Below are positions 1 through 7,324 of a stretch of DNA of 13,549 nucleotides, piece after piece. The position numbers and the translations under genes are program-made. Numbering within the stretch: the stretch's first letter is position 1; each line of letters opens with the position of its first letter. Source of the stretch: Acidobacteriota bacterium (GTDB taxonomy: Bacteria > Acidobacteriota > Terriglobia > UBA7540); NCBI GenBank assembly GCA_021828245.1, contig JAKASC010000038.1, forward strand, positions 1 through 13,549. Direction: 5' to 3'. Below the pieces are notes generated by a model that saw only the letters and a program-made list of their open reading frames with translations, did not search any database and was not told the origin of the DNA.

Positions 1-1120
1 GCGGACGATTATCCAGCGCCGACGGCAGCCGAAAACCGTAATCCACCAGCGTCTGCTTGCGCGAGCGGTCGCCGTGATACATGCCGTGAAGCTGCGGGAT
101 GGTCTGATGGCTTTCGTCAATAAAGATCAGGGCGTCCTGCGGCAGATAGTCCAAGAGCGTCGGCGGCGGCTCGCCTGGCAAGCGGCCGGAAAAGTGCCGG
201 GAATAATTTTCGATGCCGTGGCAGTAGCCCATTTCCTTCATCATCTCGACGTCGAATTTCGTCCGCTGGTCCAGGCGCTGCGCTTCCACCAGCTTGCCTT
301 GCTTTTCGAGCTCGCCGCGCCACCACTCAAGTTCCGCCAGAATGCTCTCGATGGCGCTGGCGCGCTGCTCGCGCGGCATCACGTAGTGGGTCCGGGGATA
401 AATCGGCAGGCGCGTCAGGGTTTGCTTCACGTGGCCGAGCAAGGGATCTATTTGCGACAGCTTCTCAATTTCGTCGCCCCACATCTCGATGCGGTAGGCG
501 TTGTCTTCGTAGGTGGGATAGAGTTCAATCACATCCCCGCGCACGCGAAACGCGCCGCGCCGGAAGTCGAGGTCGTTCCGCTCGTACTGAATCTCCACCA
601 GCCGTCGCAGCAAGTCCTGCCGGCTGATCTTCTGCCCCGGCTCGAGCAGCACCAACATCCCGTAATAGGCTTCCGGCGAGCCTAAGCCGTAAATGCAGCT
701 CACGCTCGCCACAATCAAGCAATCGCGCCGTTCAAACAGCGACCGCGTCGCGGACATCCGCAATTTGTCCAAATCGTCGTTGATGGTGGCTTCCTTCTCA
801 ATGTAAACGTCGCCGGCGGGAAGATAGGCTTCCGGCTGGTAATAGTCGTAGTAACTGACAAAATATTCGACCGCGTTCTGAGGGAAAAATCCGCGAAATT
901 CACTGTAGAGCTGCGCGGCCAGCGTTTTGTTGTGCGCCAGCACGAGCGTGGGCCGATTCACCCGCTCCACCACTTTTGCCATGGTGAACGTTTTCCCGGA
1001 GCCGGTCACGCCCAGCAGCACCTGGTGCGCGCGGCCCTCTTCCAAACCCCGCACCAATTGCTCAATGGCTTGGGCCTGATCGCCTTGCGGCTGGTAATCG
1101 GAAACCAACGTGAAATTCAT
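1..1120 (-). CDS. uvrB: UvrABC excinuclease subunit B (N-terminal 373 residues, cut by window edge)
   Basis: UvrB is the damage-verifying, ATP-driven subunit of nucleotide excision repair. It is loaded by UvrA and then recruits UvrC. Reading the minus strand from the ATG at 1120 gives an open frame to the window edge, starting MNFTLVSDYQPQGDQAQAIE. Visible landmarks are the Walker A motif GVTGSGKT (residues 37-44), the DNA-clamping beta-hairpin start YYDYYQPEAYLP (90-101), the UvrA-interaction region around YERNDLDFRRGAFRVRGD (179-196), and helicase motif II DESHQTIPQ (335-343). The family is usually about 660-680 residues, so a little over half is present and the remaining helicase motifs lie left of position 1. 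A purine-rich GAGAGA just upstream of the ATG can serve as ribosome binding site. It is divergent from the BNR gene at 1531. No classical E. coli-type SOS box is evident upstream. Identification is secure. Confidence 0.97.
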   Translation of the reverse strand, partial: MNFTLVSDYQPQGDQAQAIEQLVRGLEEGRAHQVLLGVTGSGKTFTMAKVVERVNRPTLVLAHNKTLAAQLYSEFRGFFPQNAVEYFVSYYDYYQPEAYLPAGDVYIEKEATINDDLDKLRMSATRSLFERRDCLIVASVSCIYGLGSPEAYYGMLVLLEPGQKISRQDLLRRLVEIQYERNDLDFRRGAFRVRGDVIELYPTYEDNAYRIEMWGDEIEKLSQIDPLLGHVKQTLTRLPIYPRTHYVMPREQRASAIESILAELEWWRGELEKQGKLVEAQRLDQRTKFDVEMMKEMGYCHGIENYSRHFSGRLPGEPPPTLLDYLPQDALIFIDESHQTIPQLHGMYHGDRSRKQTLVDYGFRLPSALDNRP

Positions 1121-1157
1121 GCTCTCTCGCGCTTGGACAAAACCACTCTCCACCACC

Positions 1158-1163
1158 ATTATA
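1158..1163 (-). promoter_or_regulatory. Probable -10 box of uvrB
   Basis: The minus strand reads a perfect TATAAT here, in the context GGCGATATAATGG, about 38 bases before the uvrB ATG. It would give a leader of about 30 nt. No good TTGACA-like -35 hexamer lies 16-18 bp upstream, so the promoter may be weak or use other contacts. The call rests on the hexamer and its position only. Confidence 0.45.
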
Positions 1164-1280
1164 TCGCCTCAACGCCTGCCGCCGCTCCTTGCGCGCCGAT
1201 GGCTTCAGAAAATTTTTGCGATTGATTTTCCGCATCACGCTTCGGTTTCCCCCAGATTCGCGCGGCTCGGCCGCGAATCA

Positions 1281-1415
1281 CCTTGTGTCCTGAGTCGTAA
1301 CAAGGATGAATAATTCCGAGCCGCCAGACCTCCCGTAGGTCCTTCGCGCTCTTTGCGCCTTTGCGCGAAACAGGCTTTGGGTTGATCATCGAACTTCTGA
1401 CTCAGGACACTAAGG
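1281..1415. repeat. Inverted-repeat-bounded intergenic element (MITE-like)
   Basis: The arms CCTTGTGTCCTGAGTC (1281-1296) and GACTCAGGACACTAAGG (1399-1415) are reverse complements except for one extra base. The core 12 bp (GTGTCCTGAGTC / GACTCAGGACAC) is perfect. The roughly 100 bp between them holds a small hairpin GACCT-cccgt-AGGTC (1327-1341) and two TTTGCGC units in CTCTTTGCGCCTTTGCGCG (1350-1368), a motif style I associate with dispersed intergenic repeats. No coding frame here looks real and no target-site duplication is evident. It could be a non-autonomous mobile element or a REP-type repeat. The rest of the uvrB-BNR gap shows nothing further that I can name. Confidence 0.55.
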
Positions 1416-1530
1416 TGGCCCACTCTCGAGCCCGGCATCTTTTGGAGCCTTCCGCTCACGGAACTTGCTCTAGGGCTTGCCTTTGGGTTTATGCTGGGCA
1501 TCTTCGGAATTCTGCGATGGGAGGTAGGGA

Positions 1531-4500
1531 ATGATTCGACGTAGCCGTTCCTTCGTTCTGCTTTTCGGAGGTTTGTTCTCATTGCTCATGGCCTTTTCAT
1601 TGAAGGCTCAGCAAGTTAGCCTTTACCAAGGGATGCGCTGGCGATTGGTGGGTCCGTTCCGCGGCGGACGAACGCGGGCCGCCTGCGGCGTGCCGAGCGA
1701 GCCCAATGTTTTCTACATCGGCGCGGTGGACGGTGGCGTCTGGAAGTCTGACGACTACGGTCGCACCTGGAAGCCGATTTTTGACCACGAGCCCACCCAA
1801 TCCATCGGCGCGATTGCCGTGGCCCCGTCCGATCCGAACATCATTTACGTGGCCAGCGGCGAGGGCTTACAGCGCCCCGACCTTTCCGTTGGCGACGGAA
1901 TCTATAAATCCACCGATGCCGGAAAAACCTGGACCTATTTGGGCTTGCGCGACAGTGAACAAATCCCTGCGCTCGCGGTGGATCCGCGCAACCCCAACCG
2001 AGTCTTTGCTGCCGTGCTCGGCCATCCTTACGGGCCCAATCCCGAGCGCGGCATCTTCCGCACGACCGACGGCGGAAAAACGTGGCAAAAGGTTCTTTAC
2101 AAGGATGAGAACACGGGCGGCGACGACGTGGAGATTGACCCGGCCAACCCGCAAATCGTTTATGCCACGCTTTGGCGGGCGCGACAGGGGCCGTGGGAAG
2201 ACAATAACGCTTACGGCGGCGCGGGCGGTGGCATCTACAAATCTACCGACGGCGGCAACACGTGGACCGAACTCACCGGAGGCTTGCCTAAGAAAATCGT
2301 CCAGGCTTACGTCGCCATTGCGCCGAGCGAGCCGAGCCGCCTCTACGCCACACTCGCCACCACCGTTTCCAGCCCGTACCAATCCGGCCACGGTTTGAGG
2401 TTCTACCGCTCCGATGACGCGGGCGCTCATTGGTATCGCGTGACGCGCGACCCGCGACCCGTCGAGCGCATTGGCGGCGGCGATTTGCCCGTGCCAAAAG
2501 TGGACCCGCAAAACCCCAACATCGTTTACAGCACCAGCATCGCCACCTGGCGCTCGACCGACGGCGGCAAAACCTGGACAGCCCTGCGCGGCGCCCCCGG
2601 CGGCGACGATTATCAGAACATGTGGATCAATCCGAACCATCCCGACATCATCCTGCTGGTCGGCGATCAAGGCGCGCTCGTCACGGTAAACGGCGGCAAA
2701 ACCTGGAGCAGTTGGTACAATCAACCGACCGCGCAGCTTTATCACGTCATCACCGATAATCAATTTCCATACCGCATTTACGGCGGCCAGCAGGAGAGCG
2801 GCTCGGTCGGCATCGAAAGCCGCGGCAACGATGGTGAAATCACGTTCCGCGACTGGCATCCCGTCGGCATCATCGAATACGGTTACGCCGCGCCCGACCC
2901 GCTCCATCCCAACATCGTCTATGGTGCGGGGCGCAATCAGGTTTCAAAATTCAATTGGGTGACGGGGCAAGTCCAAAACGTCACGCCCATCGTCCTTTCG
3001 AGTCCCCAATACCGCGCCGACCGCACCGAGCCCATCGTCTTCTCGCCAGTGGATCCGCACGTTCTTTATTACGCCGCGAACGTGGTGTTCAAAACCACCG
3101 ACGGCGGAAATTCCTGGCAAATTATCAGCCCGGATTTGACGCGCAAGCATCCCGGCATCCCCGCCAGCCTCGGCACGCTGGCGGCGAAAGATGCTTACGC
3201 CCAGACGGTGCGCGGCGCGATTTACGCGCTTGCTCCCTCGTTCAAGAGCGTGGACACGCTTTGGGCGGGCACCGACGACGGCCGCGTCTGGGTGACGCGC
3301 GACGGCGGCCGGCATTGGGAGAACGTCACCCCGCCCGGCGTCATCGCGTGGAGCAAGGTGACGCAAATTGCCGCCTCGCCCTTCGATGACGAAACGGCTT
3401 ACGTTTCCATCAGCCGCTTTCGCATTGACGATTTGCGGCCTTACATCTACCGCACCCACGACGGCGGCAAAACCTGGCAACTCATCACCCGCGGCCTGCC
3501 GGACAACGCCCCGGTGGATACGGTGCGCGAGGACCCGGTGCGGCCGGGCTTGCTCTTTGCCGGCACGGAAACCTCCGTGTGGGTCTCCTTCGACGACGGC
3601 GACCGCTGGCAATCCTTGCAGCTCAATCTGCCCCACACTTCAATGCGCGACCTGTGGATTCACGATAACGATCTCATCGTCGCCACGCACGGCCGGTCGT
3701 TTTGGGTGCTCGATGACATTACGCCGCTTCGCCAAATCACCCGCTCCGTCGAGGCCTCACCGGTCTTTCTCTTCAAGCCCGAGACGGCCTATCGCATCCG
3801 CCGCGACACCAACACGGACACCCCGCTTCCGCCCGACGAGCCGACGGGCCAAAACCCTCCCGCGGGCGCCATCCTTGATTACTGGCTGTCGAGGCCGGCG
3901 TCCGGCCCGGTCACGCTCGACATTCTAGATTCCCAAGGCCGTCTGGTCCGCCGCTATTCGAGCACGCAACGCGCCGGCTTGACGAAGACCCAACTCCAGA
4001 AGTTGCAAATCCCGCTCTATTGGGTTCGCATTCCGAGGGCGCTTCCTTCAACCGCCGGAATGCACCGCTGGGTGTGGAATCTGCACTATCCCGCGCCCCT
4101 CTCGCTGCTGCGCGGCTACCCGATTTCCGCCGTGCCGCATCGCACGCCGGTCACGCCGGAAGGTCCCCGCGCCTTGCCCGGCGACTACACGGTGCGGCTG
4201 CTGGCAGATGGAAAAAGTCTGTCGGTGCCGCTCGTCGTCAAAATGGATCCGCGCGTCCATGTTTCTCAAGCCGCACTTCGCCAGATGTTTCATCTGGAGG
4301 TCCAACTGGCCTCTTGGATGACCTCAAGCGATCGGGCGCTGACGGAAGCGCAGTCGCTGCGCCGCCAGCTTCGGAAGCTCGAAGCGCGCTCGTCGGGCTC
4401 GCTCCGCGCGTCGGTTGCCGCGGTCGAAAAGAAAGTGGCGGCCCTCGTCGTCGCGCCGCGCGGCGCCGGGGGCGCAGCGGCACTGCCGCCGCTCACGCTC

Positions 4501-4713
4501 CGGCGCGTGAATGAAGATGCCAGCAACCTCTACGAAACGGTGGATGCCGCCGACGCCGCACCCACCGCCGCCGAGCTGCAAGCGAGGGGTTCCGTCGCCA
4601 AGGAGTTTGCTCAGGCGATGCAACGTTGGGGCGAGTTGGTGCGAACGGAAGTGCCGCGGCTGAACCGCCAATTGCGCGCGGCCGGCCATACACCGATTGA
4701 ACTCTCCCACTGA
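1531..4713 (+). CDS. Exported BNR/Asp-box repeat protein, sortilin (Vps10)-like beta-propeller, paralogue 1
   Basis: This is a 1060-residue protein with an N-terminal signal peptide (two Arg pairs, hydrophobic residues 8-24, likely cut after SLKA, residue 26). Eleven Asp boxes, S/T-x-D/N-x-G-x-T/S-W, are visible at residues 73, 127, 178, 238, 294, 342, 385, 522, 589, 642 and 686. Each marks a hairpin in a beta-propeller blade, as in sialidase-like and Vps10/sortilin folds. There is no FRIP sialidase motif, so a sialidase call is not supported. After residue 740 comes a non-repeat C-terminal part with a Pro-rich PLPPDEPTGQNPP segment (765-777) and a probable beta-sandwich, then a helical tail. 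The start is set by GGGAGG at 1519-1524, five bases plus before the ATG. It is paralogous to the protein at 7325-10474 and converges on the GH115 gene. It probably acts outside the cytoplasm; the ligand or substrate is unknown. Database labels such as 'glycosyl hydrolase' for this family are not proof of catalysis. Confidence 0.88.
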   Translation: MIRRSRSFVLLFGGLFSLLMAFSLKAQQVSLYQGMRWRLVGPFRGGRTRAACGVPSEPNVFYIGAVDGGVWKSDDYGRTWKPIFDHEPTQSIGAIAVAPSDPNIIYVASGEGLQRPDLSVGDGIYKSTDAGKTWTYLGLRDSEQIPALAVDPRNPNRVFAAVLGHPYGPNPERGIFRTTDGGKTWQKVLYKDENTGGDDVEIDPANPQIVYATLWRARQGPWEDNNAYGGAGGGIYKSTDGGNTWTELTGGLPKKIVQAYVAIAPSEPSRLYATLATTVSSPYQSGHGLRFYRSDDAGAHWYRVTRDPRPVERIGGGDLPVPKVDPQNPNIVYSTSIATWRSTDGGKTWTALRGAPGGDDYQNMWINPNHPDIILLVGDQGALVTVNGGKTWSSWYNQPTAQLYHVITDNQFPYRIYGGQQESGSVGIESRGNDGEITFRDWHPVGIIEYGYAAPDPLHPNIVYGAGRNQVSKFNWVTGQVQNVTPIVLSSPQYRADRTEPIVFSPVDPHVLYYAANVVFKTTDGGNSWQIISPDLTRKHPGIPASLGTLAAKDAYAQTVRGAIYALAPSFKSVDTLWAGTDDGRVWVTRDGGRHWENVTPPGVIAWSKVTQIAASPFDDETAYVSISRFRIDDLRPYIYRTHDGGKTWQLITRGLPDNAPVDTVREDPVRPGLLFAGTETSVWVSFDDGDRWQSLQLNLPHTSMRDLWIHDNDLIVATHGRSFWVLDDITPLRQITRSVEASPVFLFKPETAYRIRRDTNTDTPLPPDEPTGQNPPAGAILDYWLSRPASGPVTLDILDSQGRLVRRYSSTQRAGLTKTQLQKLQIPLYWVRIPRALPSTAGMHRWVWNLHYPAPLSLLRGYPISAVPHRTPVTPEGPRALPGDYTVRLLADGKSLSVPLVVKMDPRVHVSQAALRQMFHLEVQLASWMTSSDRALTEAQSLRRQLRKLEARSSGSLRASVAAVEKKVAALVVAPRGAGGAAALPPLTLRRVNEDASNLYETVDAADAAPTAAELQARGSVAKEFAQAMQRWGELVRTEVPRLNRQLRAAGHTPIELSH

Positions 4714-4714
4714 G

Positions 4715-4757
4715 GGCGGCTCGGCCACGATGCGCGCCTCTTGGCCAACGGGCCGCC
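4715..4757. terminator. Possible bidirectional terminator hairpin between convergent genes
   Basis: GGCGGC-tc-GGCCA (4715-4727) can pair with TGGCC-aacgg-GCCGCC (4742-4757), with a small asymmetric internal loop and a 14-nt apical loop. It lies immediately after the stop of the first BNR gene and 40 bp beyond the stop of the convergent GH115 gene, where a shared terminator is expected. There is no clear T-run on either side, so factor-independent termination is uncertain. Confidence 0.35.
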
Positions 4758-4797
4758 GTCCATCGGTTCGGGGGCCGTCCTGAACTTCGCGGTCTGC

Positions 4798-6882
4798 TCA
4801 GAATTGCACCTTCTGCGTCCCTTGGTAGGCGGTAATCATCTGATAGGCAAAGCCGCCGTCCTGGGCGCGAATCATGGTGTTCAAATCCGTCGCGTGGCCT
4901 GCCAGGTGGCGAAGGTAAGCGCGCTCCAGGCTTACCGTCAGCGGCACGTCTTCCAGCCAATCGCCGCGCGTGTAAAATCCTTTCCACTTCCCGTAATCCG
5001 CCGCATGGAGCGCCGCTTCGACCGCCAGGTCTTCGCGCACGGCGGAGCGAATCAAGCGCTGCTGCTCGGCCGAGGAGGGTGTTTGTGTCGCTGCCGCCAC
5101 GTCCTCCATCATGTGATTGCCGTGCAGATTGATTTCCACCTGCGTCATCACGCTAGCCTGGAAAAATCGCCGCCGCCCGCGAGCGACCAGCGGACGCGCC
5201 TGTTCGGCCAACCGCAGCGCCCGCTCCCAGCGCCCGCGCGCCTCTTGGCACTGCGCTTCAATGGAGGCGGCCATTTGTCCCAGCGTGCGTTGCGGCCGAT
5301 TCCCAAACGCCGCCAGCGGCCGGTTGAGCGTGCCTTTCACCATCGCCACCAACAGCCAGCGCGACATCACTTGGTAGAATTGGTCGCCCATCGAGTCGTC
5401 CGCCGCCGGTCCGTACTTGGCCGGCGCGGAGAAATACGCTTGATAATATTTTTCAACCATCGGCGCGGCGCGTCGGCCGAATTCCTCCCGGCACCACTTG
5501 TCGAGGTAAATCCGGCTCTCGTCGGGTCGAGAGGCGATCCAGGGTTTGGGATTCCACGCCAGTTCCATCGTCGCGCGGCTGGTCATTAAGACCGGGCGCA
5601 GGTTCGACGTATTCACTACCAAATACTCCGTCGCCCCGGCCTTCGCCGCTCGCCCCAATTCCTCGCGAATTCTTTCGAGCGGCACGAGTTCGCTGAAGTG
5701 GTTCGAGCGATAGTCAATCATGGCCGTGTGATAATACTCGCCTTCGCCGGCTTTGATTTCGCCGCGGTCCTGCAGCGTTCCGTGTCCGTCGTCTGGCCAC
5801 ACGAGCGTCACCCCGGGCGGAACCTTGAGCAACCCCTGCCGAATGAAGCTCGCGGCTTCCGCCCAGGCGTTGAACACGATGGGAGCGTGCGGGTGATGCT
5901 GCCGCAGAATTTCAATTTCCTTTCCAATCGCGTCCTGTATCACCTGCGCTCGCGCCGCCATGCTTTTCGGCGCCGCCGGGTCCACCATCCAAAACGGAAA
6001 ATCGTTTTTGCCGCGATAGCCCACGCTCCAAACAATCTGCGCGCGCTTGGGATATTCCTCCACCGATCGCTCGAGGGCGCTCTCAAAAATCTTCGGATGG
6101 CTGATGAACGAATACGGAACGTTGTTGGGCCAGCGATACGTGTCGAGTCCCAGCACATTCACGTGATGCTGGGTGATGAGCAACCCTCTTTTCATGGCCA
6201 ACCGGATTTGCGGCTCATAAGGAAAAATCCACGTTCCGGGAATCACCATGTCGCCTTTCAAGCGCAAGATGGCCTCAAAGATGCGATTCCAGGTTTTGAG
6301 CGAAATATCAGCGCCGTCGCGAATGCCGGGCCGCCAACCGGTCAGCAAGTCTTCGTCGTTGATGAAGAATCCCCGATAATGGAACGCTGGCCCTTGTGTT
6401 TCGGTAAAATGCTCCGGCACCTCGATGGCGGCTTGCCGAGCGGGCTCGTGGTCGGTCCACCAATAAAGTGGATCCACGCCCAGGAACTGCTGGGAGAACT
6501 GGTAAATCGCATAGATGGTTCCGCGCACGTCGGAGCCGGTCAGCACTACGGCCTGCCGCGCCGCCGCCCCGGGCCATGGATGGTCAATCGCCTGAATGTG
6601 CAGCTTCTCCCAACCCGTCGGCCGATTTACGCCACGCGGCACATCGTGCTCGAATGCAATAACCAACGTCGTTGCTGCGGCCTCTTGGGGCTGATGAACC
6701 ACGCGCAGCGGCTGCCCCAAAACTTTTTGCCAGTCGCTTTCCAGGTCGCGCGCCGCCAATTCGATGGGGCCTGGTTCCGTCCGACTGATGACCAACGTCG
6801 TCTGCGACGTCAGGCGAATCGCCGCCCGCGCCGTCGCCCCTGCGGTTAAACTCGCCATCACCACCAGCCAGCTTGCCTTCAT
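4798..6882 (-). CDS. Exported GH115-family glycosidase (alpha-glucuronidase-like), short form
   Basis: GH115 enzymes remove glucuronic or 4-O-methyl-glucuronic acid from xylan and related polysaccharides. This 694-residue protein has a signal peptide (cut after ATARA, residue 20). Its family-like blocks, in order, are: QFLGVDPLYWWTDHEP (132-147), YRGFFINDEDLLTGW (169-183), VWPDDGHGTL (361-370), GEYYHTAMIDYRSNH (381-395), VVNTSNLRPVLM (422-433) and MELAWNPKPW (439-448). The NDED and YYH blocks are typical of the catalytic barrel region. From about residue 455 on it is mostly helical. GH115 proteins are usually 800-1000 residues with a final beta-sandwich domain; that domain seems absent here. 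The ATG is fixed by a strong AAGGAGG five or so bases upstream. It is the only minus-strand gene between two plus-strand BNR paralogues. Family assignment is by recalled motifs, and substrate is inferred. Confidence 0.82.
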   Translation of the reverse strand: MKASWLVVMASLTAGATARAAIRLTSQTTLVISRTEPGPIELAARDLESDWQKVLGQPLRVVHQPQEAAATTLVIAFEHDVPRGVNRPTGWEKLHIQAIDHPWPGAAARQAVVLTGSDVRGTIYAIYQFSQQFLGVDPLYWWTDHEPARQAAIEVPEHFTETQGPAFHYRGFFINDEDLLTGWRPGIRDGADISLKTWNRIFEAILRLKGDMVIPGTWIFPYEPQIRLAMKRGLLITQHHVNVLGLDTYRWPNNVPYSFISHPKIFESALERSVEEYPKRAQIVWSVGYRGKNDFPFWMVDPAAPKSMAARAQVIQDAIGKEIEILRQHHPHAPIVFNAWAEAASFIRQGLLKVPPGVTLVWPDDGHGTLQDRGEIKAGEGEYYHTAMIDYRSNHFSELVPLERIREELGRAAKAGATEYLVVNTSNLRPVLMTSRATMELAWNPKPWIASRPDESRIYLDKWCREEFGRRAAPMVEKYYQAYFSAPAKYGPAADDSMGDQFYQVMSRWLLVAMVKGTLNRPLAAFGNRPQRTLGQMAASIEAQCQEARGRWERALRLAEQARPLVARGRRRFFQASVMTQVEINLHGNHMMEDVAAATQTPSSAEQQRLIRSAVREDLAVEAALHAADYGKWKGFYTRGDWLEDVPLTVSLERAYLRHLAGHATDLNTMIRAQDGGFAYQMITAYQGTQKVQF

Positions 6883-6916
6883 TCGCCCTCCTTGCTCTCG
6901 ACCCTTCGTCGGTCAC

Positions 6917-6922
6917 ATTGTA
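6917..6922 (-). promoter_or_regulatory. Possible -10 box of the GH115 gene
   Basis: The minus strand reads TACAAT (5 of 6 matches to TATAAT) about 35 bases before the GH115 ATG, which would leave a leader of about 28 nt including the AAGGAGG ribosome binding site. No convincing -35 hexamer is seen at the usual distance, so this is a weak call. Confidence 0.3.
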
Positions 6923-7094
6923 GCGCAACAAACCCACTTTGCCGCTTTTCCTCCCCCGTTAGATTATTGTCGGGAGCCGGTTGCGCGGCGCAATCTCTGC
7001 GGCTCGGGCCGGTGCCCGCCGGAAAGAACCGCAAAGTTTCACACTGCGCAACTCCGTGCCACGCGCCGGCCCGTCAACCCCTGCGGCCCTTACT

Positions 7095-7163
7095 GCGTCG
7101 CCGTGCCTTCGTTGCCAACGCCTGATTGCCGGCGCTGACAGTACAAGCGTGGCACGGCGACGC
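7095..7163. repeat. 13-bp perfect inverted repeat with 43-nt loop
   Basis: GCGTCGCCGTGCC (7095-7107) and GGCACGGCGACGC (7151-7163) are exact reverse complements. Inside the loop is a further near-palindrome, CGTTG-c-CAACG (7110-7120). A 13-bp GC-rich stem would be very stable in RNA. No T-run follows, so it does not look like a simple terminator. It may be a REP-like repeat or part of a folded 5' leader of the second BNR gene. Confidence 0.6.
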
Positions 7164-7176
7164 CGTTGACGCTTGT
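7143..7176. repeat. Alternative hairpin sharing the right arm of the 7095-7163 repeat
   Basis: ACAAGCGT (7143-7150) pairs exactly with ACGCTTGT (7169-7176). Inside it CGGC-gac-GCCG (7155-7165) makes an inner stem. The inner stem uses bases that also form the right arm of the larger 7095-7163 stem, so the two foldings exclude each other. Confidence 0.45.
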
Positions 7177-7214
7177 GCCTCAGGCAGCGTAGAGTGAACG
7201 CTTGGCGGCGAGGC

Positions 7215-7238
7215 AGCGAGCGGAGGCTCCGCTTCGCT
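7215..7238. repeat. Hairpin, REP-like
   Basis: AGCGAGCGGA (7215-7224) pairs with TCCGC-t-TCGCT (7228-7238) across a 3-nt loop: ten base pairs with one bulged T. It lies about 90 bp before the second BNR start. The motif style (CCGAGCGAAGCGGAG on the minus strand) resembles dispersed intergenic repeats in soil bacteria; that comparison is from memory. Confidence 0.5.
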
Positions 7239-7324
7239 CGGCATGATAATTGCGGATTCTTCAGCAACCTGCCAGGTTGAGGGTCATCGGTGACTCCTAC
7301 AAATTCCTCATGGGGCTTAAAAGC

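Larger units (their letters stand above)
6923..7324. other. Gene-free divergent intergenic region rich in hairpins
   Basis: The gap between the divergent starts of the GH115 gene (6882) and the second BNR gene (7325) is 442 bp. I find no credible coding frame in it: the open frames are Arg-rich and low-complexity. The part from 7095 to 7240 is a dense series of inverted repeats, listed separately. From 7241 to 7324 no strong promoter hexamers stand out. The second BNR gene must be transcribed from somewhere in this region, so the hairpins probably lie in or near its 5' leader. Confidence 0.5.

Noticed and set aside
74..685. 203-residue plus-strand open frame at the left edge
   Set aside because: It is antisense to uvrB, whose motifs are unmistakable in the opposite strand.
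1867..2907. 346-residue minus-strand open frame opposite the first BNR gene, with a 397-residue counterpart (7367-8560) opposite the second
   Set aside because: The mirrored position in both paralogues is explained by conserved Asp-box codons on the coding strand. Neither product has a signal, domain or ribosome binding site.
2560..3480. Repeated GGCGGCAAAACCTGG strings as a DNA repeat or CRISPR-like array
   Set aside because: The spacing is irregular and in frame with the protein; they encode the Asp-box GGKTW core.
1531..4713. Calling the BNR proteins sialidases
   Set aside because: Asp boxes are shared by many beta-propellers. I see no FRIP motif and no sialidase-type arginine triad pattern.
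5698..6849. 383-residue plus-strand open frame opposite the GH115 gene
   Set aside because: It is antisense to a well-supported GH115 gene with signal peptide and strong ribosome binding site. The translation has no family motifs and follows from codon bias in GC-rich DNA.
6959..7267. 102-residue minus-strand open frame (contains LSCRAKRSLRSL)
   Set aside because: The translation is basic and low-complexity and coincides with a series of inverted repeats; this is the pattern of a translated intergenic repeat.
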